Assembly: GCA_030609125.1 (NCBI GenBank)
Contig: JAUWCW010000006.1
Coordinates: forward strand, 1 to 21,158
Source of the DNA: Candidatus Rokuibacteriota bacterium
GTDB lineage: Bacteria; JAUVQV01
Length of the DNA: 21,158 nucleotides
Direction of reading: 5' to 3'
Notes under the pieces: model-generated
What the model was told of the DNA's origin: nothing
What the model saw: only the letters and a program-made list of their open reading frames with translations
The model's database searches: none
In this document: positions 6,734-15,303 of the stretch, piece by piece
How positions within the stretch are numbered: the first letter of the stretch is position 1
How the letters are laid out: every line of letters starts with the position of its first letter
Translations under genes and position numbers: made by a program

Positions 6734-8458
6734 TCACTCCTCCACACCTTCATCCCTCGTTGATTCCAGCACATCTCTCACATCCACAAGCCCCTGCGTC
6801 GCCTTCATGATTCCGTCCTCCTGGAGAGACCACATTCCCTGGCGCAGGGCCTCGTCGTACACAATCTGCACGTCTGTATTCCGGGCCATCAGGTCCCGAA
6901 CCGAAAAACGCAGATTCAGAAACTCGAAGATTCCGAGCCGTCCGGACCGGCCGCTCTGCCCGCATTTCCTGCAACCCATCCCCGTGTAAAAGGCGAGGTC
7001 CTCGGGATTCTTGTCGCGCACGCCTTCAATAAGCTCCACCGGTGTGTCGAGCTTTTCCCTGCAGCTGCTGCAGATCCGGGGCAGCACTCTTTGCACCAGA
7101 AGTCCCCGAATCAGGCTGGCCTGCGTGGTTGGGCTGACACCGCAGTTCCGTATCCACTCCAACGCCTGCCTGTTGTCCCCGAAGCTGCACAGCCCGATGA
7201 CGAGACACTGCCGGGCCGCCGTGAAAACCAGTTCCAGCGTGCGGCAGTCCCTGATGTCGGTAAGCCCGACAACGTCCGGATTCTGCCGAAGCAGCGACTT
7301 GAGACCGTGGTAGAAATCCACCCCCTGCCCGAAGGAGACCTGCGTCTGGCTGACATTGGCAACCGGATACTGCACCGGATGCTCGAGGGTCATGATGTTC
7401 CTTCCCTCCTCCTCCCTGAGAGAGTCAAGAAGGCTGTAAAAGGTCGTCTTCTTCCCCTGCCCGGGCGGAGCGCTCACAAAGAAAACCCCCGTCTGCATGT
7501 TCAGAGCCCGGCCCACTTCGTCAGCGACCTCCTTGGACATCCCGAGCTCCTGAAGACCCCTTCCGATGAGTCCCTCGTCCATTATCCTGAAGACGAGCCT
7601 TTCCCCGTGGATGGTCGGGAAGGACGAGAGGGTCACCGGCAGGGCGCGTTTGCGGACCACCACTTTCAGCCTTCCTTCCATGGGGCTCGCCGAAGACGAC
7701 CGGATGTCTATTCCGGCCAGGCTGAGGCCGTAATCGACGATTCCCCTCCTCAGCTTAACCGGGGCCGTCTCGCCCTCTGCAAGCTTCCCCCCCGACCTGA
7801 AGCGCGCCCTCAGACCTTTCACCGTCGGCTCCAGATGTATCTCCCTTGACCTTCTCCTGATGGCCTGCAAAAAGAAGCGCTTGAGCCAGTCCTCCGTGGT
7901 GTATCCCTCCCGGGGAGGGGTGGAGCGGTAGAGGTGCTTTTCCTCTTTCTCTTCGCCGAGGCGCAGGACACCCTCTCCCTCGCCGGCCCGGACTCCGTCG
8001 CCGCCGCCGTAATACTTCTCCAGCGCGCTCACGAGGGAAGCCTCGGGAGCTATGAGGGGATCCACCTTCATCCCCGTGATCCTCCCCAGTTTCTCAACGA
8101 TGTTTCCTCTCCCCGGATCGACCATGGCCACCGTCAGCGTGTCGTCGAGAAGGTGCAGGGGCACGACCTTTTCCTTCACGGCAAACTCCCGCGGAACGAG
8201 TTCGACGATATCCCTGCCGACCTGGAAGCGATCGAGGTTGACGGCCGCCACGCCGAACTGCTCACTCAGAAACTGCAGGAGGTCGTCCGCTTTCAGCGCT
8301 CCCACACGGATGAGGTTGAAGCAGAGCCGACCGCCTCTCGCCTCCTTCTCCTCCAGCGCCGCCTGAAGCTGCTCTACGGTAATGACTCCCGCTTCCAGGA
8401 GCAGGTCTCCGATCCTCTTCTTTTCCTCTGCAGGCTTCGTCCCGCGGTCTTTCAGCAT
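6734..8458 (-). CDS. PilB/GspE-like ATPase with degenerate catalytic motifs
   Basis: A 574-residue protein with the layout of type II secretion/type IV pilus extension ATPases. An MshEN-type N-terminus carries R-I-G-D-L-L-L-E-A-G from residue 15 and a second R-L-x3-L-x2-x-G unit near 44; in MshE and relatives such repeats bind c-di-GMP. The core has S-R-E-I-H-L-E-P near 204-211. Walker A reads A-P-P-G-Q-G-K-K-T (330-338), with Lys where the Thr of GKT should be. The Asp box reads E-H-P-V-Q-Y (359-364). Walker B ends G-L-T-D-I-R-D, with Asp where the catalytic Glu normally sits. The His box histidines are missing (R-Q-C and G-L-C-S-F-G near 416-427). The zinc-type cysteines Cys463, Cys466, Cys496 and Cys499 remain. 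I chose the ATG at 8458, overlapping the cyclase stop by 7 bases, over an upstream in-frame start at 8554 inside the cyclase gene. Confidence 0.87.
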   Translation of the reverse strand: MLKDRGTKPAEEKKRIGDLLLEAGVITVEQLQAALEEKEARGGRLCFNLIRVGALKADDLLQFLSEQFGVAAVNLDRFQVGRDIVELVPREFAVKEKVVPLHLLDDTLTVAMVDPGRGNIVEKLGRITGMKVDPLIAPEASLVSALEKYYGGGDGVRAGEGEGVLRLGEEKEEKHLYRSTPPREGYTTEDWLKRFFLQAIRRRSREIHLEPTVKGLRARFRSGGKLAEGETAPVKLRRGIVDYGLSLAGIDIRSSSASPMEGRLKVVVRKRALPVTLSSFPTIHGERLVFRIMDEGLIGRGLQELGMSKEVADEVGRALNMQTGVFFVSAPPGQGKKTTFYSLLDSLREEEGRNIMTLEHPVQYPVANVSQTQVSFGQGVDFYHGLKSLLRQNPDVVGLTDIRDCRTLELVFTAARQCLVIGLCSFGDNRQALEWIRNCGVSPTTQASLIRGLLVQRVLPRICSSCREKLDTPVELIEGVRDKNPEDLAFYTGMGCRKCGQSGRSGRLGIFEFLNLRFSVRDLMARNTDVQIVYDEALRQGMWSLQEDGIMKATQGLVDVRDVLESTRDEGVEE

Positions 8459-9921
8459 TCCACCCGGTTCCTTCCGTTTTCCTTCGCTCTGTAAAGCGCC
8501 CTGTCCGCGGCGCTTATCAGCTCCGCCGGACTGGATATCCCCTCCCGGGGGCACGAACCCACACCCATGCTGATGGTAACTCTCAGATCCTCGTCCTGAC
8601 CCGGTATGGAATGCGACTCCACGGCGGCCCTGAGCCTCTCCGCCACCTCCCCGCAGACGCTGTCCCCGGTTTCCGGCATGACTATGGCGAACTCTTCCCC
8701 GCCGTACCGGGCCAGCACATCACCGGAGCGGATATTCCCCTGCAGTACGCGGGCAAGCTCCTTCAGCACGATGTCACCCTGCTGATGTCCATAGGCGTCG
8801 TTGAAGCGCTTGAAGCGGTCGATGTCCAGCAGAATCAGGGACAGGGGCCGGCCGCTCCTCTCGCTGCGGGAGAACTCCCTCAGCAGCTGCTCCTGAAAAT
8901 AGCGGTGATTGTAGACCTTGGTCAGGCCGTCGGTTATTGACAGCCGCTTCGTCCGCTCATAGAGCCTCGCGTAATCGACAACGATGTTGGCGTGGCGGGA
9001 GATGATATCGAAGGTCTGCTCCGTCCGGTCGCTGAAAACCCCTACCTGCGCCGATGCGAGGGCAATGATGCCGCTCGGTTTTCCCTTGGTGAAGAGCTTG
9101 CTGGAGCTCAAAGAGCCAATCTGCGCCGGGTGCGAGCCGGGTACCTCGAGAAGCCCGCCGGGGTCGTACACCTCCTCCTTCATCACCTGCGGTCCGCCCC
9201 CTTCCCCGCCAAGAATCCTGCCCGCCTCGGTCCCGAGCTTTTCCAGAAACGCTCCATCCACACTGCGGTTGACGAAAGTGTGAAGCTCCAGTCTCTCGTC
9301 GTCGCTCAGGACGATGCAGCCGGGGTCAAAATCGATGACCTTGCCGAGAATCTCCAGAACACTGACTATGGTCTTGCTGTAATCGTCGAGGCTGTTCACC
9401 AGGTCCTGTATCTCGTTGACTACCGTCGACTCGAAAAGATTGCGGTCCAGAAGCCTGATAACCCGTTCCATGACGTCGAAACCGAGGCCCCCCGCCTTCT
9501 CCGGCGAAGTCTCCGTCTTCACCCCGGCCGGCTTTTCTCCCGTCCTCTCGTCGAGGAACTTCTTGATCTCTTCCACAAGCTCCCCGACGGCGCCGCCCTT
9601 GGTGATGTACTTGTCAGCGCCGGACTTGAGGCCCCAGAACATGTCCTGCTTCTTGTCCAGGCTCGTGAGAAGGACCACGGGGATGCCCACCGTGTGCTGA
9701 TCGTCCTTGAGAAGCCTGCACACCTGGTAGCCGTTGAGCCTGGGCATGATGACATCCGAAACGATCAGGTCCGGTCTTTCCTGGTAGGTCTTCTCAATGG
9801 CCTCGATACCGTCCCTCGCCAGGACGACCTCGTAACCCAGCCGCTGCAGGCTGAACTTCACCATTGCCGCCTGCGTCGGCGTGTCCTCGGCGAGAAGGAT
9901 TTTCACCTTTCCCCCGCTCAC
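8452..9921 (-). CDS. Response regulator diguanylate cyclase, REC-GAF-GGDEF
   Basis: A 489-residue cytoplasmic protein. The N-terminal receiver domain has the acidic pair E12-D13, phospho-acceptor Asp56 and Lys108. The middle part (about 170-320) looks like a GAF-type sensor domain. The C-terminal GGDEF domain starts near 328 (D-G-L-T-K-V-Y-N) and holds an intact active-site motif G-G-E-E-F at 407-411. An R-S-G-D at 398-401 is the inhibitory I-site at its usual five-residue spacing. It therefore should make c-di-GMP when phosphorylated and be product-inhibited. The GTG start at 9921 overlaps the cheB stop by GTGA. It is the most likely output of this CheA, since no stand-alone CheY is present. 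The phosphotransfer link is inference from position. Confidence 0.93.
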   Translation of the reverse strand: MSGGKVKILLAEDTPTQAAMVKFSLQRLGYEVVLARDGIEAIEKTYQERPDLIVSDVIMPRLNGYQVCRLLKDDQHTVGIPVVLLTSLDKKQDMFWGLKSGADKYITKGGAVGELVEEIKKFLDERTGEKPAGVKTETSPEKAGGLGFDVMERVIRLLDRNLFESTVVNEIQDLVNSLDDYSKTIVSVLEILGKVIDFDPGCIVLSDDERLELHTFVNRSVDGAFLEKLGTEAGRILGGEGGGPQVMKEEVYDPGGLLEVPGSHPAQIGSLSSSKLFTKGKPSGIIALASAQVGVFSDRTEQTFDIISRHANIVVDYARLYERTKRLSITDGLTKVYNHRYFQEQLLREFSRSERSGRPLSLILLDIDRFKRFNDAYGHQQGDIVLKELARVLQGNIRSGDVLARYGGEEFAIVMPETGDSVCGEVAERLRAAVESHSIPGQDEDLRVTISMGVGSCPREGISSPAELISAADRALYRAKENGRNRVEC

Positions 9922-10967
9922 GTGCCCACCGCCAGCAGCTTCATGACAGCCGGAAGGATCTCCCCGAGAGGCAGTACCTGATCGGCCACCCCGGCCTCGA
10001 TGGCGGCCCTGGGCATCCCGAAGATAATGCTCGTCTCCTCATCCTGGACGATGGTCCGCCCTCCCCTCTCTTTGATGCTCCGCAGCCCCTGAACTCCGTC
10101 GCTGCCCATCCCCGTCAGGAGTATCCCCACGGCCTTGCTTCCGAAGTTCATCGCCACGGATTTCATCATGCCGTCAATGTTCAGTCTCTCGTCCGTGGTC
10201 GTGGCTCTGCGGATTCCTATCCGCCGCCGCCCGTGAACCTCCAGCAGCCCCCTGTCGGGCGCGAAATAGACCACTCCCTTCTCGATCTGCTCCTGGTCCT
10301 CGGCAATCTTGACCTTCACGGATGCGCTTCTGTTCAGCCACTCCACGCATCCGGCCCCGAAGCCCTCCGAGATGTGCTGGGTCACGAAAATCCCCGCCGC
10401 GATATCTTCAGGAACTTCCCGCAGGAGCGTGTGCAGCGCCGACGGACCGCCCGTTGAAGCTCCCACCGCGACTATCAATTCGCCGGGTCCGCCGGTCATT
10501 CTCCCCACCGGCCGTGGGGTGGCCGCCCTGAGCCGGGGGGAAAGGTGCCGGAAGACCTTTATTTCAGAGATCATCTTAACACGCCGTATGATCTCCGCGC
10601 CAATCTCCCGGTAGTCCGATTGCAGGCTTCCCTGCGGCTTCTCAATTATCTCGAGGGCGCCTGCCTGGATCGCGTTGAAGGAGATCTTCAGGTCGTCGCT
10701 GCTGACGGAAGAGCTGATGACGAGAATCGGTGTCGGCGTCTCCGCCATAATGCGCCGCGTGGCCTGGAAACCGTCCAGGACCGGCATCCTGATGTCCATG
10801 GTCACGATATCGGGTTTCAGGTTGCCTACCATTTCAACCGCTTCCCGGCCGTTCTTCGCCACACCGACCACTTCGATGTCCGGGTCCGACTCAAGCATCC
10901 TGGCCAGCATCTTCTGCGTGAAAATGGAATCTTCCGCTATGACCACTGAAATCTTCTTATTTTTCAC
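9918..10967 (-). CDS. cheB: Chemotaxis methylesterase CheB
   Basis: A 349-residue protein with an N-terminal receiver domain (D13, phospho-acceptor Asp58, Lys110) and a C-terminal methylesterase/deamidase domain. The catalytic triad is visible as Ser171 in G-A-S-T-G-G-P, His198 in V-T-Q-H-I-S and Asp290 in T-G-M-G-S-D-G. It removes methyl groups from receptor glutamates and opposes CheR, giving adaptation. The start is GTG at 10967 behind a GGGGGCAGG purine run, 37 bases after the cheA stop. It overlaps the downstream cyclase gene by four bases. Architecture and length are normal for the family. Confidence 0.96.
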   Translation of the reverse strand: MKNKKISVVIAEDSIFTQKMLARMLESDPDIEVVGVAKNGREAVEMVGNLKPDIVTMDIRMPVLDGFQATRRIMAETPTPILVISSSVSSDDLKISFNAIQAGALEIIEKPQGSLQSDYREIGAEIIRRVKMISEIKVFRHLSPRLRAATPRPVGRMTGGPGELIVAVGASTGGPSALHTLLREVPEDIAAGIFVTQHISEGFGAGCVEWLNRSASVKVKIAEDQEQIEKGVVYFAPDRGLLEVHGRRRIGIRRATTTDERLNIDGMMKSVAMNFGSKAVGILLTGMGSDGVQGLRSIKERGGRTIVQDEETSIIFGMPRAAIEAGVADQVLPLGEILPAVMKLLAVGT

Positions 10968-11004
10968 CCTGCCCCCGCACCATCACGGTCCCCTCTTCCC
11001 ACCC

Positions 11005-13311
11005 TCACAGCAGTTGCTTGATGGTCGCCAGAAGGCTCCCCTGCTCGAAGGCTCCCTTGGTGATATAGGCGTCGGCTCCGGCCTCGATCCCTTTCTTCTT
11101 GTCCTCTTCCGAATCCAGGGACGTGACGAGAATGACCGGCAGATCCCGGAAGCGTTCCTCGCTCCGCAGCTGCTCCGTCAGCTCGAAACCGCCCATCCTC
11201 GGCATCTGCACGTCGGAGACGACAAGATCGAATTCTTTCTCCCTCGCTTTTTCCAGAGCGTCTCTGCCGTCAACGGCGAGGGTGACCTTGTAGCCGCTCC
11301 CCTCGAGAATGTTCTTCTCCAGCACGCGGGTGGTCACGGAGTCGTCCACCACCAGGATCTCCGGCCTCCTCCGGGCGCCTTCCCCTTTTTCCCTCTCCCC
11401 CTTGACCCACAGGCCCCTGACTTTCCGGGAGGACTTTATCAGATCGAAGACGTTGAGAATGAGCACCACGCTCCCGTCGCCGAGGATGGTGCCCCCGGAA
11501 ATGTTCCTCACCCTGCGCAGCTGCGGTCCCAGCCCCTTGACGACGATCTCTTTCTCGCCCAGCACCTCCGTGACGATGGCCGCCACCCGCTCCTCCGCCG
11601 ACCCCAGCACCACCACCGGCGCCCTGTCACCCTCCCCGAGCTGTATGCCGTCGTCGGGCAGCGAGAGGACGTCGTGAAGCCTTACCAGGGCGGTGGGCAT
11701 GCCTTCCACCAGGATCGCCTCCCTCGACTCCACCGTCATCACCTCGGCGAGGCCGATCTCGGTGATGTTGTCCACCGCCGTCAGGGGGATGGCGAAAACC
11801 TGATCCTGCACGCGCACCAGCAGGGCCTGGGAGGTGGCGAGAGAGACGGGGAGCTTGATGGAGAAACGCGACCCCTTGCCGCATTCCGAGGACAGCGCAA
11901 TAGTCCCCTTCAGCATTTCGATGGCGCTGTAAACCACGTCCAGCCCGACTCCCCGGCCCGAGAGGTCGGTGATGATCCCTTTCGTGGAGAACCCGGGCTG
12001 GAACACCATGGCCATGATCTGCTGGTCCGTCATTTCGCCCAGGCTCTCCTCCGTGGCATAGCCCCTTCTGAGCGCGATGGATTTCAGCTTCCCGAGCTCG
12101 ATACCCGCTCCGTCGTCGGTTATTTCAATGAGCACGCTGTTCGCCCTCTGGGTGGCTGACAGCCGAATGATTCCCGCCGCCGCCTTGCCCGCCGCCTGTC
12201 GCTCCGCGGGTGTCTCGATTCCGTGGTCGAGAGCGTTGCGGAGAATGTGCATCATCGGGTCCTTCAGCTGCTCGAGTATCCTTTTGTCAAGCTGTATTCC
12301 GCCACCCTCCACCTTGAGCTCCACCTCCTTCCCCTCGCCCCTGGCGATATCGCGCAGAAGACGGGGGAAGGTATTGAAAAGCGCCGACAGGGGCAGCATC
12401 CTCACCCTGTTGATCGACTCCTGGAGCTCACTCGATATGAGGGTCATCCGCAGGCTGTCCTCGTTGAAGCTCGTGAGAAAGGCCGCGAAGCCTTCATGGA
12501 GCCTCGCTATCTTTCTCCCCGTCTCCGTCCGCGATTCGATCAGCCTCTCCATGGCCTCTTCCGAGCGGGGTACATCCGGGAGCTCCATCTGTCTCTGCAG
12601 GTTTCCCCACGCCCTGCGGATGTCGTCGAGCTCGCTTCCAAGCCGCCGGACCTCGGACAGCCTCTGGTCGAACTTGATTTTGGTGACCAGAATTTCCCCG
12701 ATCCGGTTCATCAGGTCGTCGAGCTTGTGCGTCGTCACCCGTATCGTTTCCTCAACCTCGAACCGTACCCCTTCCCGCTCGGATGTTTCCTTTTTCCCGC
12801 GGCGGCCTCTAATCATTCCCGGCTCCGCACCCTCCGGCCCGGGGGCTTTCCCCTCTTTCCTCCGCACCCTCTTCTCCGAAGTCTTCCCTTCCGCCTGCTC
12901 CCTCTTCGGTGTCTCCTCCTTGCCCGCCAGGCCCATGCGCTCCACCAGGTCATCGATATCCTCGACGTCGCCCTCGGGATCGGCGAGCCAGCTCTCCGTC
13001 ACCCTCTGCACTGCATCGAGGGTCTCGAAAATAACGTCGAACGTCCTCCCCTCCAGGGTCAGTTCCTTCTTCCTCACCGCGGCGAAGATGTCCTCGAGGC
13101 TGTGGGCTAGTCTTTCCACGGCGTGAAAGCCGATCATGCGGGCGGAACCTTTGAGACTGTGAGCCTCGCGGAAGACCTCTTCGAGGAGTTCGGGTCTCAG
13201 GGGATCCTTTTCCATGACCAGCAGGCACTCGTTCAGCCTCTGCAGGTGCTCTTCGCTTTCCGCCTTGTAAATGGAGAGGATTTCCTGGAGTTCTTCGGGA
13301 TCGAAGCTCAT
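11005..13311 (-). CDS. cheA: Hybrid chemotaxis histidine kinase CheA-REC
   Basis: A 768-residue cytoplasmic kinase. Order: Hpt domain with phospho-acceptor His51 (A-H-S-L-K-G-S-A); a charged linker of about 75 residues in which I see no P2 response-regulator-docking domain; dimerisation helices (about 190-310, with T-H-K-L-D-D-L-M-N-R-I-G-E); the ATPase domain with N box H-I-L-R-N-A-L-D-H-G (355-364), G1 D-D-G-A-G-I (399-404) and G2 G-R-G-V-G-L (452-457); a CheW-like domain (about 495-630); and a C-terminal receiver domain (about 647-768) with Asp700. CheA with its own receiver and no P2 resembles FrzE-like kinases of non-flagellar or alternative-function systems. The ATG at 13311 lies eight bases after the upstream MCP gene's TAG, with a weak AGAAGAA Shine-Dalgarno. 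Confidence 0.95.
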   Translation of the reverse strand: MSFDPEELQEILSIYKAESEEHLQRLNECLLVMEKDPLRPELLEEVFREAHSLKGSARMIGFHAVERLAHSLEDIFAAVRKKELTLEGRTFDVIFETLDAVQRVTESWLADPEGDVEDIDDLVERMGLAGKEETPKREQAEGKTSEKRVRRKEGKAPGPEGAEPGMIRGRRGKKETSEREGVRFEVEETIRVTTHKLDDLMNRIGEILVTKIKFDQRLSEVRRLGSELDDIRRAWGNLQRQMELPDVPRSEEAMERLIESRTETGRKIARLHEGFAAFLTSFNEDSLRMTLISSELQESINRVRMLPLSALFNTFPRLLRDIARGEGKEVELKVEGGGIQLDKRILEQLKDPMMHILRNALDHGIETPAERQAAGKAAAGIIRLSATQRANSVLIEITDDGAGIELGKLKSIALRRGYATEESLGEMTDQQIMAMVFQPGFSTKGIITDLSGRGVGLDVVYSAIEMLKGTIALSSECGKGSRFSIKLPVSLATSQALLVRVQDQVFAIPLTAVDNITEIGLAEVMTVESREAILVEGMPTALVRLHDVLSLPDDGIQLGEGDRAPVVVLGSAEERVAAIVTEVLGEKEIVVKGLGPQLRRVRNISGGTILGDGSVVLILNVFDLIKSSRKVRGLWVKGEREKGEGARRRPEILVVDDSVTTRVLEKNILEGSGYKVTLAVDGRDALEKAREKEFDLVVSDVQMPRMGGFELTEQLRSEERFRDLPVILVTSLDSEEDKKKGIEAGADAYITKGAFEQGSLLATIKQLL

Positions 13312-13319
13312 GGTTTCTT

Positions 13320-15287
13320 CTACGGCTTTCCGGGCCGCCCGCTCACGAACCGCTCGAAATCCTGTGCCAGCCGCCGGTAGTTTTCCAGGTGCTCTTTCAG
13401 CTTCTGCAGCTCCCGCAGGCTCGTGAGCATCATCTTGTCAATGCTCCCGATGGAGGCCGCAACCTGGCGGGCCCCGGTGGTCTGCTCCCGCGACGCGATT
13501 GAGATCTGCTGCGCCGACTCCACCACCTCCTGGAACCCTTCCAGGATATGCCCGAAGGAGGCGTTGAGAGAATTGATGACACGGACCCCGGCCTGGACGC
13601 TCTTCGAGCCTTCCTCGGCCGACATGACAGCCGTGTTGGTGGCGTCCTGCATTTCCTGAATGAGCTTTTCGATATCCTGGGTGGACCGCGAGCTCTTGAC
13701 GGCGAGCCCGCGGATTTCCTTCGCCACCACCGCAAAGCCCTTCCCGTGCTCTCCCGCCCCCGCCGCTTCGATGGCCGCGTTCAGGGCCAGCAGGTTTGTC
13801 TGTTTCGACACCTCTCCCACGACCCTCACGATATTGCCTATCTCCTGCGATTTCTTCGAAAGACCGAGGATGTTGTGGGCAATGGTGTTCACCTGGTCGG
13901 CGATGAGGTTCATCCCCTCGATGGACTGGTTCACCAGGCCCCGCCCTTCCTCGGCGGTATCCATCGCCTTCTGGGAGGCCTCAAAGACGTGTTCGACCAT
14001 CTGGGAGGACTGTTTCGCCGCCACCGAAACTTCATCCACCGTCGAAGACGTCTCATGGATAAACTCGTATTCTCTCTCCAGATCGTTCTCTCTTTCCACC
14101 ACGGAGTTCACCACCGCGTTGGAGATCTCCATGATCCCGCCGATGCGCTCTTCTATGCTGCTTAACACCTCCCGCTGTCCCCCCACCAGTTCCGCCAGTT
14201 CGACGGCGAATCCACGGAGGGGACTCTCCGGGGGGAATTCCTTCACAACCTTCTCGAGCCCCCTGCCCTTGTCCGCCAGAAGTCTCTCGAGGAGGAAGAA
14301 AGAGTCCTTCGGCACGGCGATGGTGTCTTTGCGCCCTTCCTCCTGCCGGAGAAGCTTCTCCCGGGCTTCCTTCAGGGCTTCCATGTGCGCGTTGAGGGCT
14401 TTGGCCGCCCTCATCCATCCTTCGTCGCCGTCGGGCTGAAACAAACGGGTGTAGTTACCCCTGGCCATCGCCTCGAGCGAGAGATGCAGCTGACGGAGGA
14501 TCTTCTCCTGCCTGCTCTTCGTCTCCAGGCGTTCTCTTTCTCCCTCGGCAAGAGAGCGGGAGACCCCGTTCATCGCCTTCAGCAGGTCCCCATGCTCGAC
14601 CCACTTTTCCACCGCCGCCGGCTTCCCGTATCTTCCGTCCGCCAGATCCTCTATCTGCTGTCTCAGTTTTTCTTTTCCCGCCCACGCCATCCACGCCGGC
14701 AAGAGGAACGCCAGGAAGGCGACCATCACCGCGGAGGTGATCAGCTGCGTGCGGGAGGCAATGGCATCCTCCACCTCGCGCCCCCGCTCCGAGAGCCGCG
14801 CCACTTCCTTCTCCCTCACCGTCTCCTTCAGCACACCCAGCTGGTAATCGAGGGCGGCCACGAGCCGCAATAGGTCTTCTCCGGAAGAGAGGTTCGTTTC
14901 CGCTTCATCCAGGAGGTTCAGGAGGGGGTCCACATCTTTCCGCAACCGGTAGTGGGGGAGGGCCCGCATCTCTTCCAGCGCCGCCCGGGCCTCTCCGATG
15001 CGCAGGCCGGCATCGCCGCCCTCCCTTACCGGACCGCACGACATGTGCCGGGCAAGCCGGCCCACGGAGTTGCCCGCCACCTCGCTCAGCACCGAAAGCC
15101 TCTGGGACGCAACGATGCCTGAAGCGGCCTCCTTGATCCGATTGTCTTCTCTGAGAACGGCGAAGGAGAGGATACAGATGATGGCCAGCAGCGCCAGCAG
15201 GCCCCTGCCCGTCCAGGAGCTGAAGACCCACCCCGCCCAGCCGGTCTGTGCCCCTCGTACCGCTCTTTCCGGGCCCGCCATGGTCAT
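13320..15287 (-). CDS. Methyl-accepting chemotaxis protein
   Basis: A 655-residue membrane receptor. Two membrane segments (about 29-45 and 183-203) flank a helical extracytoplasmic region of about 135 residues with no recognised ligand domain. After the second segment come HAMP-like helical units (about 205-315, including L-E-A-M-A-R-G-N-Y), then a long cytoplasmic coiled coil. The hairpin tip at about 490-530 reads [17 protein letters not shown] and then G-A-G-E, where the usual residue after E-A-A is Arg (here Gly510). There is no C-terminal CheR-docking pentapeptide. The ATG at 15287 follows GGTGAGAGG; a second ATG at 15281 is equally possible. The stop lies eight bases before the cheA ATG, so the two are tightly coupled. 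Confidence 0.93.
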   Translation of the reverse strand: MTMAGPERAVRGAQTGWAGWVFSSWTGRGLLALLAIICILSFAVLREDNRIKEAASGIVASQRLSVLSEVAGNSVGRLARHMSCGPVREGGDAGLRIGEARAALEEMRALPHYRLRKDVDPLLNLLDEAETNLSSGEDLLRLVAALDYQLGVLKETVREKEVARLSERGREVEDAIASRTQLITSAVMVAFLAFLLPAWMAWAGKEKLRQQIEDLADGRYGKPAAVEKWVEHGDLLKAMNGVSRSLAEGERERLETKSRQEKILRQLHLSLEAMARGNYTRLFQPDGDEGWMRAAKALNAHMEALKEAREKLLRQEEGRKDTIAVPKDSFFLLERLLADKGRGLEKVVKEFPPESPLRGFAVELAELVGGQREVLSSIEERIGGIMEISNAVVNSVVERENDLEREYEFIHETSSTVDEVSVAAKQSSQMVEHVFEASQKAMDTAEEGRGLVNQSIEGMNLIADQVNTIAHNILGLSKKSQEIGNIVRVVGEVSKQTNLLALNAAIEAAGAGEHGKGFAVVAKEIRGLAVKSSRSTQDIEKLIQEMQDATNTAVMSAEEGSKSVQAGVRVINSLNASFGHILEGFQEVVESAQQISIASREQTTGARQVAASIGSIDKMMLTSLRELQKLKEHLENYRRLAQDFERFVSGRPGKP

Positions 15288-15303
15288 CCTCTCACCCCCG
15301 CCC

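Noticed and set aside
10675-12159. Long plus-strand open frame (494 codons) opposite cheA and cheB
   Set aside because: It is antisense to well-supported genes with clear domain motifs. Its composition is Arg/His/Pro-rich without recognisable motifs, as expected from the opposite strand of GC-rich coding DNA.
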